Below are positions 7,532 to 15,963 of a stretch of DNA of 64,000 bases, one piece after another. Under the pieces are notes generated by a model. That model ran no database searches. It was not told the origin of the DNA and saw only the letters and a program-made list of their open reading frames with translations. The stretch is from contig CAMCWF010000006.1 in the NCBI GenBank assembly GCA_945882095.1, forward strand, positions 42,063 to 106,062. Direction: 5' to 3'. This DNA is from Chryseobacterium gleum (GTDB taxonomy: Bacteria > Bacteroidota > Bacteroidia > Flavobacteriales_D > Crocinitomicaceae). The position numbers and the translations under genes are program-made. Every line of letters begins with the position of its first letter. Position 1 is the stretch's first letter.

Positions 7532-8394
7532 TCAAAGAATGGATTACCGAATACAACCCAAAGAATGAAGAAGATATTTTGGATGCACTGCGAGAAATAA
7601 TGCAGGAGATCACCTTGGCAGCCTTATCGCGAACTGATTTTTTTGAAAAAGCTGCATTCTATGGCGGGACAGCCCTTCGAATTTTCTACGGGCTCGATCG
7701 GTTTTCTGAAGACCTCGATTTTTCACTTTTGAAAGTTGATGAAGGGTTTACGCTCGAACCTTATTTTTCAGCAATTCATACAGAATTCGAATCCTTAGGA
7801 ATAAAAGTAAGTATCAACGAAAAGGAAAAGGCAAAACGTTCTTCAATTGAGTCGGCTTTTTTGAAAACAGAAACAATTTGGAAAGAATTGGTACTTGAAG
7901 ATGTTTTAAAGCAAACAGGCGTTAAATCTAATAAACCAATCAAGATAAAAATTGAAGTAGATCGGAAGCCACCATTAGGTTTTCAGACAGAAGAAAAGCT
8001 ATTGATTCGTCCATTTTCCTTTTATGTACGTTGTTTTACACTCCCTAGTTTGTTTGCAGGGAAATTACATGCGCTCCTCTATCGAAAATGGAAAAATCGA
8101 CTTAAGGGTCGTGATTGGTATGACTTTGAGTGGTACATAAAAAAAGGAATTCCGTTGGATGTTGGTCATTTCTTAAGTAGAGCCAAAGATACTAGAGACT
8201 GGGCAGCGGAATTCATCTCTAGAGAAGAGATCCTTGTATTATTAAATCATAAAATTGAATCGTTATCCTTTACAAATATCAAAGAGGATGTTATTCGATT
8301 CATCAAAGACGAAAATGTACTATCTATTTGGAGCGCTAAGTATTTTAAGGATTTAGTTGAAAAGATGAAGTTCGAAAATACATCGGCTGATTAA
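7528..8394 (+). CDS. abiEii: AbiEii/AbiGii family nucleotidyltransferase toxin
   Basis: 288 residues, with start ATG overlapping the abiEi stop. The DNA polymerase beta-like nucleotidyltransferase signature is intact: GGTALRIFYGLDRFSEDLDF at about residues 48-67, with the GG-S/T motif and the metal-binding acidic pair. Downstream are KIEVDRKPP and the LFAGKLHALLYRKWKNRLKGRDWYDFEW stretch that AbiEii toxins share (LHALL...KGRDWYD); I quote it in parts only: LFAGKLHALLYRKW, then KGRDWYDFEWY. The family acts as a GTP-dependent nucleotidyltransferase, and related toxins modify tRNA acceptor ends; abortive infection against phage is the usual role. All visible catalytic positions are present, so the toxin should be active. 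Confidence 0.9.
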   Translation: MIKEWITEYNPKNEEDILDALREIMQEITLAALSRTDFFEKAAFYGGTALRIFYGLDRFSEDLDFSLLKVDEGFTLEPYFSAIHTEFESLGIKVSINEKEKAKRSSIESAFLKTETIWKELVLEDVLKQTGVKSNKPIKIKIEVDRKPPLGFQTEEKLLIRPFSFYVRCFTLPSLFAGKLHALLYRKWKNRLKGRDWYDFEWYIKKGIPLDVGHFLSRAKDTRDWAAEFISREEILVLLNHKIESLSFTNIKEDVIRFIKDENVLSIWSAKYFKDLVEKMKFENTSAD

Positions 8395-8565
8395 TCAACC
8401 CAACTTATCACTCCCTAGTATTATCCTTACGAGGTCACTTTGAGGATGTTGTTTTGGCAATCATAGATGATGGACATTCATTTATAAATCAAATAAAAAA
8501 AAATAAGTTGGAAGCAATAATTGACTAATTTTATCAAAAATAATTTAATTAAAAGTACACACAAA
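8395..8565. other. Short gene-free spacer between abiEii and the beta-helix protein
   Basis: 171 AT-rich bases. No clear promoter consensus, no hairpin with a T-run and no plausible small gene were found. A reading frame open from a TTG at 8521 was judged to be the leader of the next gene. Confidence 0.4.
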
Positions 8566-10416
8566 ATGAAGTTTTTTCTACTAATATCTTTGATTTTTAT
8601 CAGTGTTGCAAGCACTTACGCAACACAATTAATGGTTACTACGGCTAATGATTCTGGCGCTGGGAGTCTTCGAGGTCAAGTATTTGCTGCAAATCCAAAT
8701 GATACGATTGTATTTGATACTGCCCTAAATGGTTCAACAATCTTACTAACCTCTGGACATATTGCTTTTGCTAAATCGTTAACCATCATAGGGCCAGGTT
8801 ATAACTTGCTTACAATAAGTGGTAATGCTAATTCTCGCGTATTTTACATCACAGCTGGTGATGTGAAAATTAAAGGTCTGAAATTAATTAATGGTGCATT
8901 AATTAACGATAGTGATGGTGGGGCCATTAAGCAGGAGACCTCAGGGAACTTATCGTTAAACAATATATATTTTCTCAACAACAGTTGTGTTAATGGAAAT
9001 GGATCACAAGGGGGTTCAGTTTATTATGCTGTTAACGGAGGTTCTTTTATTGGAGATTCTTGTTTTTTCATGAATTCACAAGCAGACAATTATGGCGGTG
9101 CGGTATCATTTAATGGTGGTCCGGCTTCAGTTTTTTTAAATTATTGCTGGTTTGATGGTAATAGTGCCGTCAATGGTCCTGCAGGTGTTTTGTTTACCAA
9201 TACTCAATCGTTGACGGTTACTAATTCTACATTTTCAAATAACTCAGCGGCTCAAAGAGCTACTTTTTGGATTGGAGCAACAGGTTCTGGTACAGAAGTA
9301 TATAACTTTACAAATTGTACAATGAGTCATAATACGGTTACAAATTCTCCTTACCAGGAATTTGGAGTTACCAGTGGAACCTTAACCTTAAAAAATTGCA
9401 CCTATACAGATAACGACGAACCCATTTATGTTGGTGAAAGTTTTATGTTTGGATCAGGAAGTCTTGTGGTTCAAAATTCAATATTTAATAATGTAGGTAA
9501 TAATTTTTCAACATCAGGAAATCCAGTATTGACCTCTTTAGGAGGAAATATTTCTAACGATGCTTCAATGACTTCATTTTTAATTTCAACAAATGATTTA
9601 AATAATTCAAATTCATTACTTGGAACATTAGCTAATTATGGTGGATTAATGAATACACATGAATTATTGGCTGGTAGCCCTGCAATTAATAATGGAGTAA
9701 ATCAAGGTGCGCCTATTTTCGATCAAATTGGTAATCCAAGAACTGGCGTATTTGATTCAGGAAGTATTGAAGCACCCAATTGTGTTATTACAGGAACAGA
9801 CGTGAGAACTGAATGCAATTCTTATACTTGGATAAATGGAACCACTTATACAAGTAGCAATAACAACGCTACATATACTATTTTGGGTGGAGCCATAAGC
9901 GGTTGTGATAGTTTGGTTACTTTGAATTTAACCATTCAAAATGTATCTAATTCGAACACAAGTCTATCAGGTCTAACAATAACAGCAAATAATGCTAATG
10001 CAGCTTATTCTTGGTTAGATTGCGGTAATAATTATGCGGTAATTTCAGGAGAAACTAACCAATCTTATACAGCAACGGTTAATGGATCTTATGCTGTTCA
10101 ACTTACTGAAAATGGTTGTGTTGATACTTCTTCTTGCGTTGCGATAACTACTGTAGGTATTTCTGATAATTTATTTGAATCAAATTTCAATGTTTATCCA
10201 AATCCAAACACTGGAAATTTCATCCTTAATTTTAATACACCTCAAAGCAATTTATTCATATCTCTCTATTCGATAGATGGTAAATTATTATTTGATAAAA
10301 CCAACCAAAATACTACAAATGTATCATTACAAATAACTGAGCCTTCAGGAATGTACTTTTTGAAAATTATGAATGATAATAATCAAAAAGCAACCATTCG
10401 GATTATGAAAGATTAA
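8566..10416 (+). CDS. Secreted right-handed beta-helix protein with T9SS type A sorting domain
   Basis: 616 residues from the ATG that begins the signal peptide MKFFLLISLIFISVASTYA. Next comes a choice-of-anchor Q type start (TTANDSGAGSLRGQVFAANP) and a parallel beta-helix region rich in Asn, Ser and Gly (to about residue 400), ending with SPAINNGVNQG. The last 80 residues are a Por-secretion type A sorting domain (FNVYPNPNTGNFILNF ... GMYFLKIMNDN), which routes the protein through the T9SS. It lies inside the third att unit, after the AbiE pair and before att copy 3, so it is accessory cargo. Ligand or enzymatic activity cannot be told. Confidence 0.85.
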   Translation: MKFFLLISLIFISVASTYATQLMVTTANDSGAGSLRGQVFAANPNDTIVFDTALNGSTILLTSGHIAFAKSLTIIGPGYNLLTISGNANSRVFYITAGDVKIKGLKLINGALINDSDGGAIKQETSGNLSLNNIYFLNNSCVNGNGSQGGSVYYAVNGGSFIGDSCFFMNSQADNYGGAVSFNGGPASVFLNYCWFDGNSAVNGPAGVLFTNTQSLTVTNSTFSNNSAAQRATFWIGATGSGTEVYNFTNCTMSHNTVTNSPYQEFGVTSGTLTLKNCTYTDNDEPIYVGESFMFGSGSLVVQNSIFNNVGNNFSTSGNPVLTSLGGNISNDASMTSFLISTNDLNNSNSLLGTLANYGGLMNTHELLAGSPAINNGVNQGAPIFDQIGNPRTGVFDSGSIEAPNCVITGTDVRTECNSYTWINGTTYTSSNNNATYTILGGAISGCDSLVTLNLTIQNVSNSNTSLSGLTITANNANAAYSWLDCGNNYAVISGETNQSYTATVNGSYAVQLTENGCVDTSSCVAITTVGISDNLFESNFNVYPNPNTGNFILNFNTPQSNLFISLYSIDGKLLFDKTNQNTTNVSLQITEPSGMYFLKIMNDNNQKATIRIMKD

Positions 10417-10499
10417 TTGCTTTTATTAAACATTCTTAAGGAATAAAGGCATTTTTTCAATTACACATACAGAGGAAGGCCCAAAACGAGCGGATCCCT

Positions 10500-10557
10500 A
10501 ATCCTGACAAGGTCACAAGCTAAAACCCATTCCCTCAAGGGAGTGGGTTTTTTGTTT
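10500..10557 (+). repeat. att core copy 3 and chromosomal right junction
   Basis: Core AATCCTGACAAGGTCACAA at 10500-10518, followed by the same terminator sequence as after copy 2; 58 bases identical to 6693-6750. Upstream of the core, ACGAG-C-GGATC aligns with ACGAG-A-GGATC in copies 1 and 2, so part of the arm is conserved even in this divergent copy. This is the downstream boundary of the accessory array. Confidence 0.85.
10522..10553 (+). terminator. Intrinsic terminator after att copy 3
   Basis: Identical hairpin and T-run to 6715-6746. Probably the original terminator of the uninterrupted tRNA-Arg gene. Confidence 0.85.
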
Positions 10558-10644
10558 TTAACGCGGTCAAAAGATTTTTTGACAAGCACCAAATAAAAGC
10601 AAGTCAATCAACAATCCTTCTTAGCTTTGCGCAAAATAGTTTCT

Positions 10645-11964
10645 ATGACATTTCGTGACTTATCTTTGAAGAAACCGCTTTGGACTGCCTTGGATGAATT
10701 AGGGTATCATACACCCACCACCATTCAAGCCGCTGGTTTCAAGGTGATGATGTCCGGAAAGGATACCATTGGAATTGCGCAAACGGGAACAGGTAAGACC
10801 TTGGCCTATTTGCTACCGTGTCTCTGCATGTGGAAATTTTCAAAAGATCCTCACCCACAGATTTTAATCATTGTACCCACAAGGGAACTGGTCACACAAG
10901 TGGTAAGCGAAGCCGAGAAGTTGACGACACACATGAATCTGGTTGTATGCGGTGTGTATGGGGGTACCAATATGAACACACAAGCCAAAATGGTGTTGCA
11001 AGGGTTGGACATCTTGGTGGGAACACCTGGTCGTATTCTGGATTTGGTTTCAAGTGGTTATGTACAATTTAAACACATTAAAAAAGTCGTAATTGATGAG
11101 GTGGATGAAACGCTTAGCTTAGGTTTTAGACGGCAGCTTTTGGATGTTTTTGAATTTTTACCTGCGAAGAGGCAGCACATGGTTTTTTCGGCAACCCTAT
11201 CGGAAGATGTCTCTTTGTTTTTAGACGAATATTTGATAACGCCAGTACGCGTTGAGGCTGCCCGTGTTGGATTGCCTTTGGATAAAATTGACCAAACGGG
11301 TTATCATGTACCGAATTTCCTCTCTAAAGTCACCCTATTGCGTCACCTGATCGAACAGGTAGGGCCGGAGGCAAAAATTTTAGTTTTTGTATCTTCTCGA
11401 GCGTTAGCCGAATTATTGTTCAAAGAAATGGAAGCAAGTTTAACAGAAGCTTTAGGCATCATTCACTCGAACAAAGCACAGAATTTCCGTTTTGATACCG
11501 TACAAAAATTTCAAACGGGTGAAATTGGCGTGTTGATAGCGACGGATTTAATTGCACGTGGGATTGACGTTACAGACGTTTCCCATGTAATTAATTTTGA
11601 CATCCCAGAGAGTCCTGAAAACTACATTCACCGCATCGGAAGAACGGGTAGGGCTGATAAAAATGGAATTGCAATCACCTTTGTCTCTGAAAAAGATGAG
11701 CCAGCGCTTTTGGCCATTCAAGCACTTATGCAGCGACAACTTTCTTTCACGGATGTAGCAGAGGATATTGAATTTACGGAGGAGCTATTGGAGTTTGAGA
11801 AACCAAAAATTGACGTTCCTGGGAAGGGCGTCAAATTACCTCGACGCGGCGCTAGGGGCGCTTCGTTTCATGAGAAAAAAGCAAAAAACAAAAAAGTAAA
11901 CGTGCGCTATAACCATAAAAAAGCCATGCAAGACAAGTATGGTAAACCTAAGAAAAAAAGGTAA
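10645..11964 (+). CDS. DEAD-box family ATP-dependent RNA helicase (DEVD variant)
   Basis: 439 residues from ATG 10645; a TTG six codons upstream is less likely. Helicase motifs in order: AQTGTGKT (Walker A), PTRELVTQV (Ia), TPGRILDL (Ib), VIDEVDE (motif II, Asp151-Asp154), SATLS (III), FVSSRALAE (IV), ATDLIARGIDV (V) and HRIGRTGR (VI). Motif II reads DEVD rather than DEAD. The C-terminal tail is short and very basic (KKAKNKKVNVRYNHKKAM), a likely RNA-binding tail. The expected role is RNA unwinding in ribosome assembly or mRNA turnover. A -7-like TAGCTTTG lies at 10622-10629 but no -33 partner at proper spacing is seen. Confidence 0.93.
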   Translation: MTFRDLSLKKPLWTALDELGYHTPTTIQAAGFKVMMSGKDTIGIAQTGTGKTLAYLLPCLCMWKFSKDPHPQILIIVPTRELVTQVVSEAEKLTTHMNLVVCGVYGGTNMNTQAKMVLQGLDILVGTPGRILDLVSSGYVQFKHIKKVVIDEVDETLSLGFRRQLLDVFEFLPAKRQHMVFSATLSEDVSLFLDEYLITPVRVEAARVGLPLDKIDQTGYHVPNFLSKVTLLRHLIEQVGPEAKILVFVSSRALAELLFKEMEASLTEALGIIHSNKAQNFRFDTVQKFQTGEIGVLIATDLIARGIDVTDVSHVINFDIPESPENYIHRIGRTGRADKNGIAITFVSEKDEPALLAIQALMQRQLSFTDVAEDIEFTEELLEFEKPKIDVPGKGVKLPRRGARGASFHEKKAKNKKVNVRYNHKKAMQDKYGKPKKKR

Positions 11965-12010
11965 AGGCCGCAGGTGATAATTGAAAGACGTGTTTTTCTA
12001 GGGCCCTAGG

Positions 12011-12466
12011 CTAGAATTCTTTTACGGCTCTAGAACAAAGGGTACAATTGCTTAATTGCTTCCAATTGCTGGTTGTTATGCCTCCAGGTATTCCGAAATA
12101 GCGCGACCAAGCATTGTTGTTTCCACCCAAGGTTGATGTCCAATAGTCTCTTGATTGAAATCCGCCAATGGTCGTTTTTAAACTGTACATTAACTCCAAT
12201 TCAGTCTGAACAGGAAGTCTCCAACCCGTGCCGCCTTCAGCATACGCTTCACAAGCAGCCTTTGATTGATTCCAATTTAGATGTTGAGCGAAGGTGACCT
12301 GATCTGCTTTGGCAACAATCAACCCGTGTTCCTTTGCAGCATCAAGTTTAATGACAATTCCACCCAGATGCTCTTGACCGATTTCATACGTAACCGTTTG
12401 TTGCGTTTTCTTACACCCGGTAAAAACGATTAGAATGAGTAACATGAATAAGGCAGCTTTTTTCAT
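12011..12466 (-). CDS. Small lipoprotein with DUF1566/Lcl-like domain
   Basis: 151 residues from the ATG that opens a lipoprotein signal (LFMLLILIVFTGCKK; lipobox FTGC). The mature part contains GWRLPVQTELELMY and DYWTSTLGGNNNAW, the usual signature of DUF1566/Lcl-type domains (a C-type lectin-like fold found in surface lipoproteins). It ends with CTLCSRAVKEF. Stands alone between the RNA helicase (convergent) and the AAA ATPase. Function unknown; location is probably the cell envelope. Confidence 0.75.
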   Translation of the reverse strand: MKKAALFMLLILIVFTGCKKTQQTVTYEIGQEHLGGIVIKLDAAKEHGLIVAKADQVTFAQHLNWNQSKAACEAYAEGGTGWRLPVQTELELMYSLKTTIGGFQSRDYWTSTLGGNNNAWSRYFGIPGGITTSNWKQLSNCTLCSRAVKEF

Positions 12467-12659
12467 AGGTATTGGTTTAGTTGATCGAAAGTTACGAATT
12501 AAATCAGTAGACACATGTTTTCACACCATGAAGCTGAATTTTCGCTGCGTTGATTGTGAATCTCCTTAAATCGCGTTTTCAATTGCAGTAACATTTGTAC
12601 GTTTTCTGAATAGGTTGTCCTGAATCTCTCGTAAAAGGATGTGTGTCACCTAAACGCAA

Positions 12660-14120
12660 CTACAATCCATTCAAGAGGTTATCATACACATCGTTAAACG
12701 AGAGGCCCGTGGCTGTTTTTCGCTTGGAAAGTTGTTTGAATTCGACCAAAGCCCAAAGAATGAATTCCATTAAAAACGGAGTGTCGATGGTGGCCACTTT
12801 GGGTTGGTATTTCTCCAGAAGATCCTTCAAAGGTTGAATGGACATGAGTGCAGTTGTGTACGTTTCTTCATTTGCATCGTCCCACAATTCAAAGGAATCC
12901 GCGTTAAAAAACCACTGTATCACCTCATCATACGGTGTTTTTTGGTCTTGTTTCTTAAGCTTTTCTATTTTTGGGAAATAATTGAGAAACAAAGTTTTTG
13001 TTGCTTCGCCCATAAGGTGTTGGGCAACAAAAGACGTTCCTTCTTGCTCGCCTTCATACACCAATTCCATTTTTCCTGTTATGGAGGGAATCATACCGAT
13101 TAAATCGCTGTAACGAACCGTTGTCTCCTTTTCATGGTTCATTAAAGCACGACGCTCCGCTGTACTGATTAAATTTTCGTAAGCCGTAATGCTCATGCGC
13201 GCGCTGACACCACTTTTGTGGTCGATGTACTCACTTTCACGGGCTTCAAAGGCAATTTGCTCCAGGATGTCTTTTGCCAATTCTGGTACATGAACAATAC
13301 ATGAACGATTGTCCAACTTCTCTGATTCTTGCTGTGTGATTTTCTTTGCTGTCTGAATATCTGCGGAATAATGGGTTAAAATCTGTGAGCCAATCCTGTC
13401 TTTAAGCGGCGTCACGATGCTTCCTCGGTTGGTGTAATCTTCTGGGTTTGCCGTAAAAACGAATTGCAAATCCAAAGGCAAGCGCAATTTAAATCCGCGT
13501 ATTTGTACATCTCCCTCTTCCAATATATTGAACAGGGCTACTTGTATGCGTGCTTGTAAATCTGGCAATTCATTGATGACGAATAAACAACGATTTGCAC
13601 GTGGAATCATACCGAAATGAATTACCCGTTCGTCTGCATAGCTCAATTTGAGGTTTGCCGCTTTAATGGGATCGATGTCTCCAATCAAATCTGCGATGGT
13701 AACGTCCGGAGTTGCCAATTTCTCGAAAAAGCGCTCGGAACGGTGAAGCCAAGAAATGGGCGTGTCGTCTCCTTTTTCAGCTACCAGGTCCCTGGCATAT
13801 CGGCTGATGGGTTGGAAAGGATCGTCATTCATTTCACTGCCGGAGACATAAGGAATATACTCATCAAGTAAATTCACCATCAATCGTGCAATACGGGTTT
13901 TTCCTTGACCGCGTAAGCCAAGTAGGTTAATGTTGTGTTTTGACAAAATGGCTCGTTCCAGTTGTGGAATAACAGTTTGTTCATAGCCATGCATACCGGG
14001 AAACGTTTCTTTTTTCGATTGAATGGCCAATATCAAATTGTCTCTTAATTCTGTTTTGATGCTTTTAGTTTGGTAACCGGATGCTTTTAAAGCGCCAAAT
14101 GTGGTGATGGATGTGTTCAT
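12660..14120 (-). CDS. MoxR/Mg-chelatase-like AAA+ ATPase
   Basis: 486 residues. AAA+ core: Walker A LLGLRGQGKT with Lys74, a Walker B-like LFVINELPDL, then ILEEGDVQIRGFKLRLPLD and sensor FTANPEDYTNRG. The Walker B acid is preceded by Asn (NE) instead of Asp; this matches my memory of this chelatase-like subfamily, so it may be a family trait. The C-terminal 200 residues are helical. MoxR-type ATPases work with VWA proteins as chaperones or in metal insertion, and the gene immediately upstream, four bases away, encodes such a VWA protein. The target of the pair is unknown. Confidence 0.87.
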   Translation of the reverse strand: MNTSITTFGALKASGYQTKSIKTELRDNLILAIQSKKETFPGMHGYEQTVIPQLERAILSKHNINLLGLRGQGKTRIARLMVNLLDEYIPYVSGSEMNDDPFQPISRYARDLVAEKGDDTPISWLHRSERFFEKLATPDVTIADLIGDIDPIKAANLKLSYADERVIHFGMIPRANRCLFVINELPDLQARIQVALFNILEEGDVQIRGFKLRLPLDLQFVFTANPEDYTNRGSIVTPLKDRIGSQILTHYSADIQTAKKITQQESEKLDNRSCIVHVPELAKDILEQIAFEARESEYIDHKSGVSARMSITAYENLISTAERRALMNHEKETTVRYSDLIGMIPSITGKMELVYEGEQEGTSFVAQHLMGEATKTLFLNYFPKIEKLKKQDQKTPYDEVIQWFFNADSFELWDDANEETYTTALMSIQPLKDLLEKYQPKVATIDTPFLMEFILWALVEFKQLSKRKTATGLSFNDVYDNLLNGL

Positions 14121-14124
14121 TTTC

Positions 14125-15234
14125 TTAGTTAATTCGTTTTTTTCTATTGGTCTCGTAATCGTGAAAAATCATTTCGCCAAGTCCTTGGAGTCCCGTGTAA
14201 AAAGCTTTTCCTTTATTGGATTGGGTAAACTGTTCCACAAAGGATTGTAGATAGGGGTCTTGGGCAATCATGAATGTGGTGATGGGAATGTGCATTTTTC
14301 GCGCTTGTGCAGCCATTGTATAGCATTTCTCAACAATCATTTGATCCAGTCCATTGCTGTTTTTGTAGTATTGACCGTCAGGCATGCGCAGGCAGCTTGG
14401 CTTGCCATCCGTAATCATGAAAATTTGTTTGTTTGTGTTTCGCTTTCTGCGAAGGATATCCATTGCCAATTCAAGTCCCGCTACGGTATTTGTGTGGTAT
14501 GGTCCGACATTCAAATAGGGGAGGTCTTTGATTTTTATAGGCCAAGCGTCATTGCCGAATACGATAACATCCAAGGTGTCTTTAGGATAGGAAGTGGTGA
14601 TCAATTCAGCGAGTGCCATGGCTACTTTTTTCGCTGGCGTGATGCGGTCTTCTCCGTATAAAATCATACTGTGACTGATGTCAATCATCAACACTGTACT
14701 CATTTGTGATTTGTGGTGGGTGTCTTCAACCACTAAATCTTGCTCCGTCAGCCTAAATTCACCAGCACCATGGTTGATTTGTGCATTTTTTAAGCTTTCT
14801 GTGATGGAAATGTTTTCAAAGGAATCCCCAAATTGAAAATCGCGAAATTCACCCGTAGCTTCATCGCCTTGTCCGCTCTTCTTTGATTTGTGATTTCCTA
14901 CGCCATTTTTTCGAATCTTACCAAAAATTTGGTCCATGGCATTTTTTCGAAGGGCACGTTCCGTTTTTGCAGTTATCGCCAATCCTCCAAGTCCATCGGG
15001 CTGAATTTCTTCGCGTAAATATCCTTTCATCTTTAGGTCTTCAATGAAGTCCTCCATGGTGTACTCGTCGGTCGTAAGCCCATATTCTTGGTCAATAATG
15101 TTCAACCAGTCCAAGGCTTCTTCAACATCCCCGGAGGTATGGGTTATGATTTCACTGAAAACTTCAAACAATTTCTCGAAAGGAGATTGATCGGGTGCTT
15201 CGAACGGGGTAAATACGTAACCTGATTTTCGCAT
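14125..15234 (-). CDS. VWA domain protein, partner of the AAA ATPase
   Basis: 369 residues. Residues 1-170 are charged and without a named domain; residues 178-360 form a von Willebrand factor A domain with the metal-ion site DISHS (Asp185, Ser187, Ser189) and a later VFGNDAWP/MITDGKPS segment. No signal peptide or transmembrane segment, so it is cytosolic like chelatase D-type partners. The four-base gap to the downstream ATPase gene implies co-transcription. Known VWA/MoxR pairs remodel or assemble other proteins; the target here cannot be seen. Confidence 0.88.
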   Translation of the reverse strand: MRKSGYVFTPFEAPDQSPFEKLFEVFSEIITHTSGDVEEALDWLNIIDQEYGLTTDEYTMEDFIEDLKMKGYLREEIQPDGLGGLAITAKTERALRKNAMDQIFGKIRKNGVGNHKSKKSGQGDEATGEFRDFQFGDSFENISITESLKNAQINHGAGEFRLTEQDLVVEDTHHKSQMSTVLMIDISHSMILYGEDRITPAKKVAMALAELITTSYPKDTLDVIVFGNDAWPIKIKDLPYLNVGPYHTNTVAGLELAMDILRRKRNTNKQIFMITDGKPSCLRMPDGQYYKNSNGLDQMIVEKCYTMAAQARKMHIPITTFMIAQDPYLQSFVEQFTQSNKGKAFYTGLQGLGEMIFHDYETNRKKRIN

Positions 15235-15313
15235 GTGTAAAGTTGTGAATTACTAACATAAAGAATGCGAAAAAGTTCAAATTCTTTAGCCTTTGGACGA
15301 AACGAAAAAAGCG

Positions 15314-15556
15314 CTATTGTGATTTATTTTTCAAGAGTTTTAGGTAAAGCTGTTCTACTTTCTCACGTGCCCAAGGCGTTCTGCGAAGAAAAACCAAACT
15401 CGATTTTATCGATGGGTCGTGTTTGAAACAGTTGATGTTGATTTTAAAGGACAAATGCTCCCAACCATAATTTTCAACCAAGGTTTCCAATATGGTTACC
15501 AATTTAACGCCGTGTAAAGGATTGTTTGGCTGTGTATTAGGATTTTGTTCGTTCAT
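15314..15556 (-). CDS. VF530 family (DUF2132) small DNA-binding-like protein
   Basis: 80 residues. The sequence [20 protein letters not shown], followed by [19 protein letters not shown] and [14 protein letters not shown], is the full-length signature of the VF530/DUF2132 family, which is annotated as a double-stranded DNA-binding fold on structural grounds. Length is normal. Monocistronic as far as can be seen; role unknown. Confidence 0.88.
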   Translation of the reverse strand: MNEQNPNTQPNNPLHGVKLVTILETLVENYGWEHLSFKININCFKHDPSIKSSLVFLRRTPWAREKVEQLYLKLLKNKSQ

Positions 15557-15646
15557 GTACCATAAAATATTCGGCAGGTAAAGGTAGGAGGAAATCGCCG
15601 CCTATCCGAAATCATGCACCTACATTTGAATAAAACACGAAGCCAA

Positions 15647-15949
15647 TTACTCTTCCGTACGTTGGATTTTGAAATGACGGGCTTCGTAGCCAATCTGGTC
15701 TACCAATTGAAGAATGTATGCATCGCTTAACTCCGCTTCCTTAGAGGTTGTGAAATGAAGCAACAATTGGTCATCCTTATAAATGCCTTCTGCTCCCTTT
15801 TTGGTCAATAGATCCATAAGTTTGGGAGAAAGGTGAGGGCACATCAAGGCATGCGCTTCGGCTGACATTGTATAAAGGACCTTTTTCTGTCCCCAAGCAG
15901 ACACTTGGATGCCAATGAAAACAATCAAAAGGAAAATGTACTTTTTCAT
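15647..15949 (-). CDS. Small exported protein, unknown function
   Basis: 100 residues with a signal peptide (MKKYIFLLIVFIGIQVSAWG). The mature part has one cysteine (ALMCPHLSP) and a small alpha/beta pattern resembling heavy-metal-associated folds, but without a CxxC site, so no metal role is claimed. It lies 14 bases downstream of the large T9SS type B gene on the same strand and is probably in its transcript. Confidence 0.65.
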   Translation of the reverse strand: MKKYIFLLIVFIGIQVSAWGQKKVLYTMSAEAHALMCPHLSPKLMDLLTKKGAEGIYKDDQLLLHFTTSKEAELSDAYILQLVDQIGYEARHFKIQRTEE

Positions 15950-15963
15950 GGTTTAAAATTTAA

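Noticed and set aside
10578..10629. Full promoter for the RNA helicase (TTTG at 10578, TAGCTTTG at 10622)
   Set aside because: The elements are 40 bases apart, about twice the required spacing.
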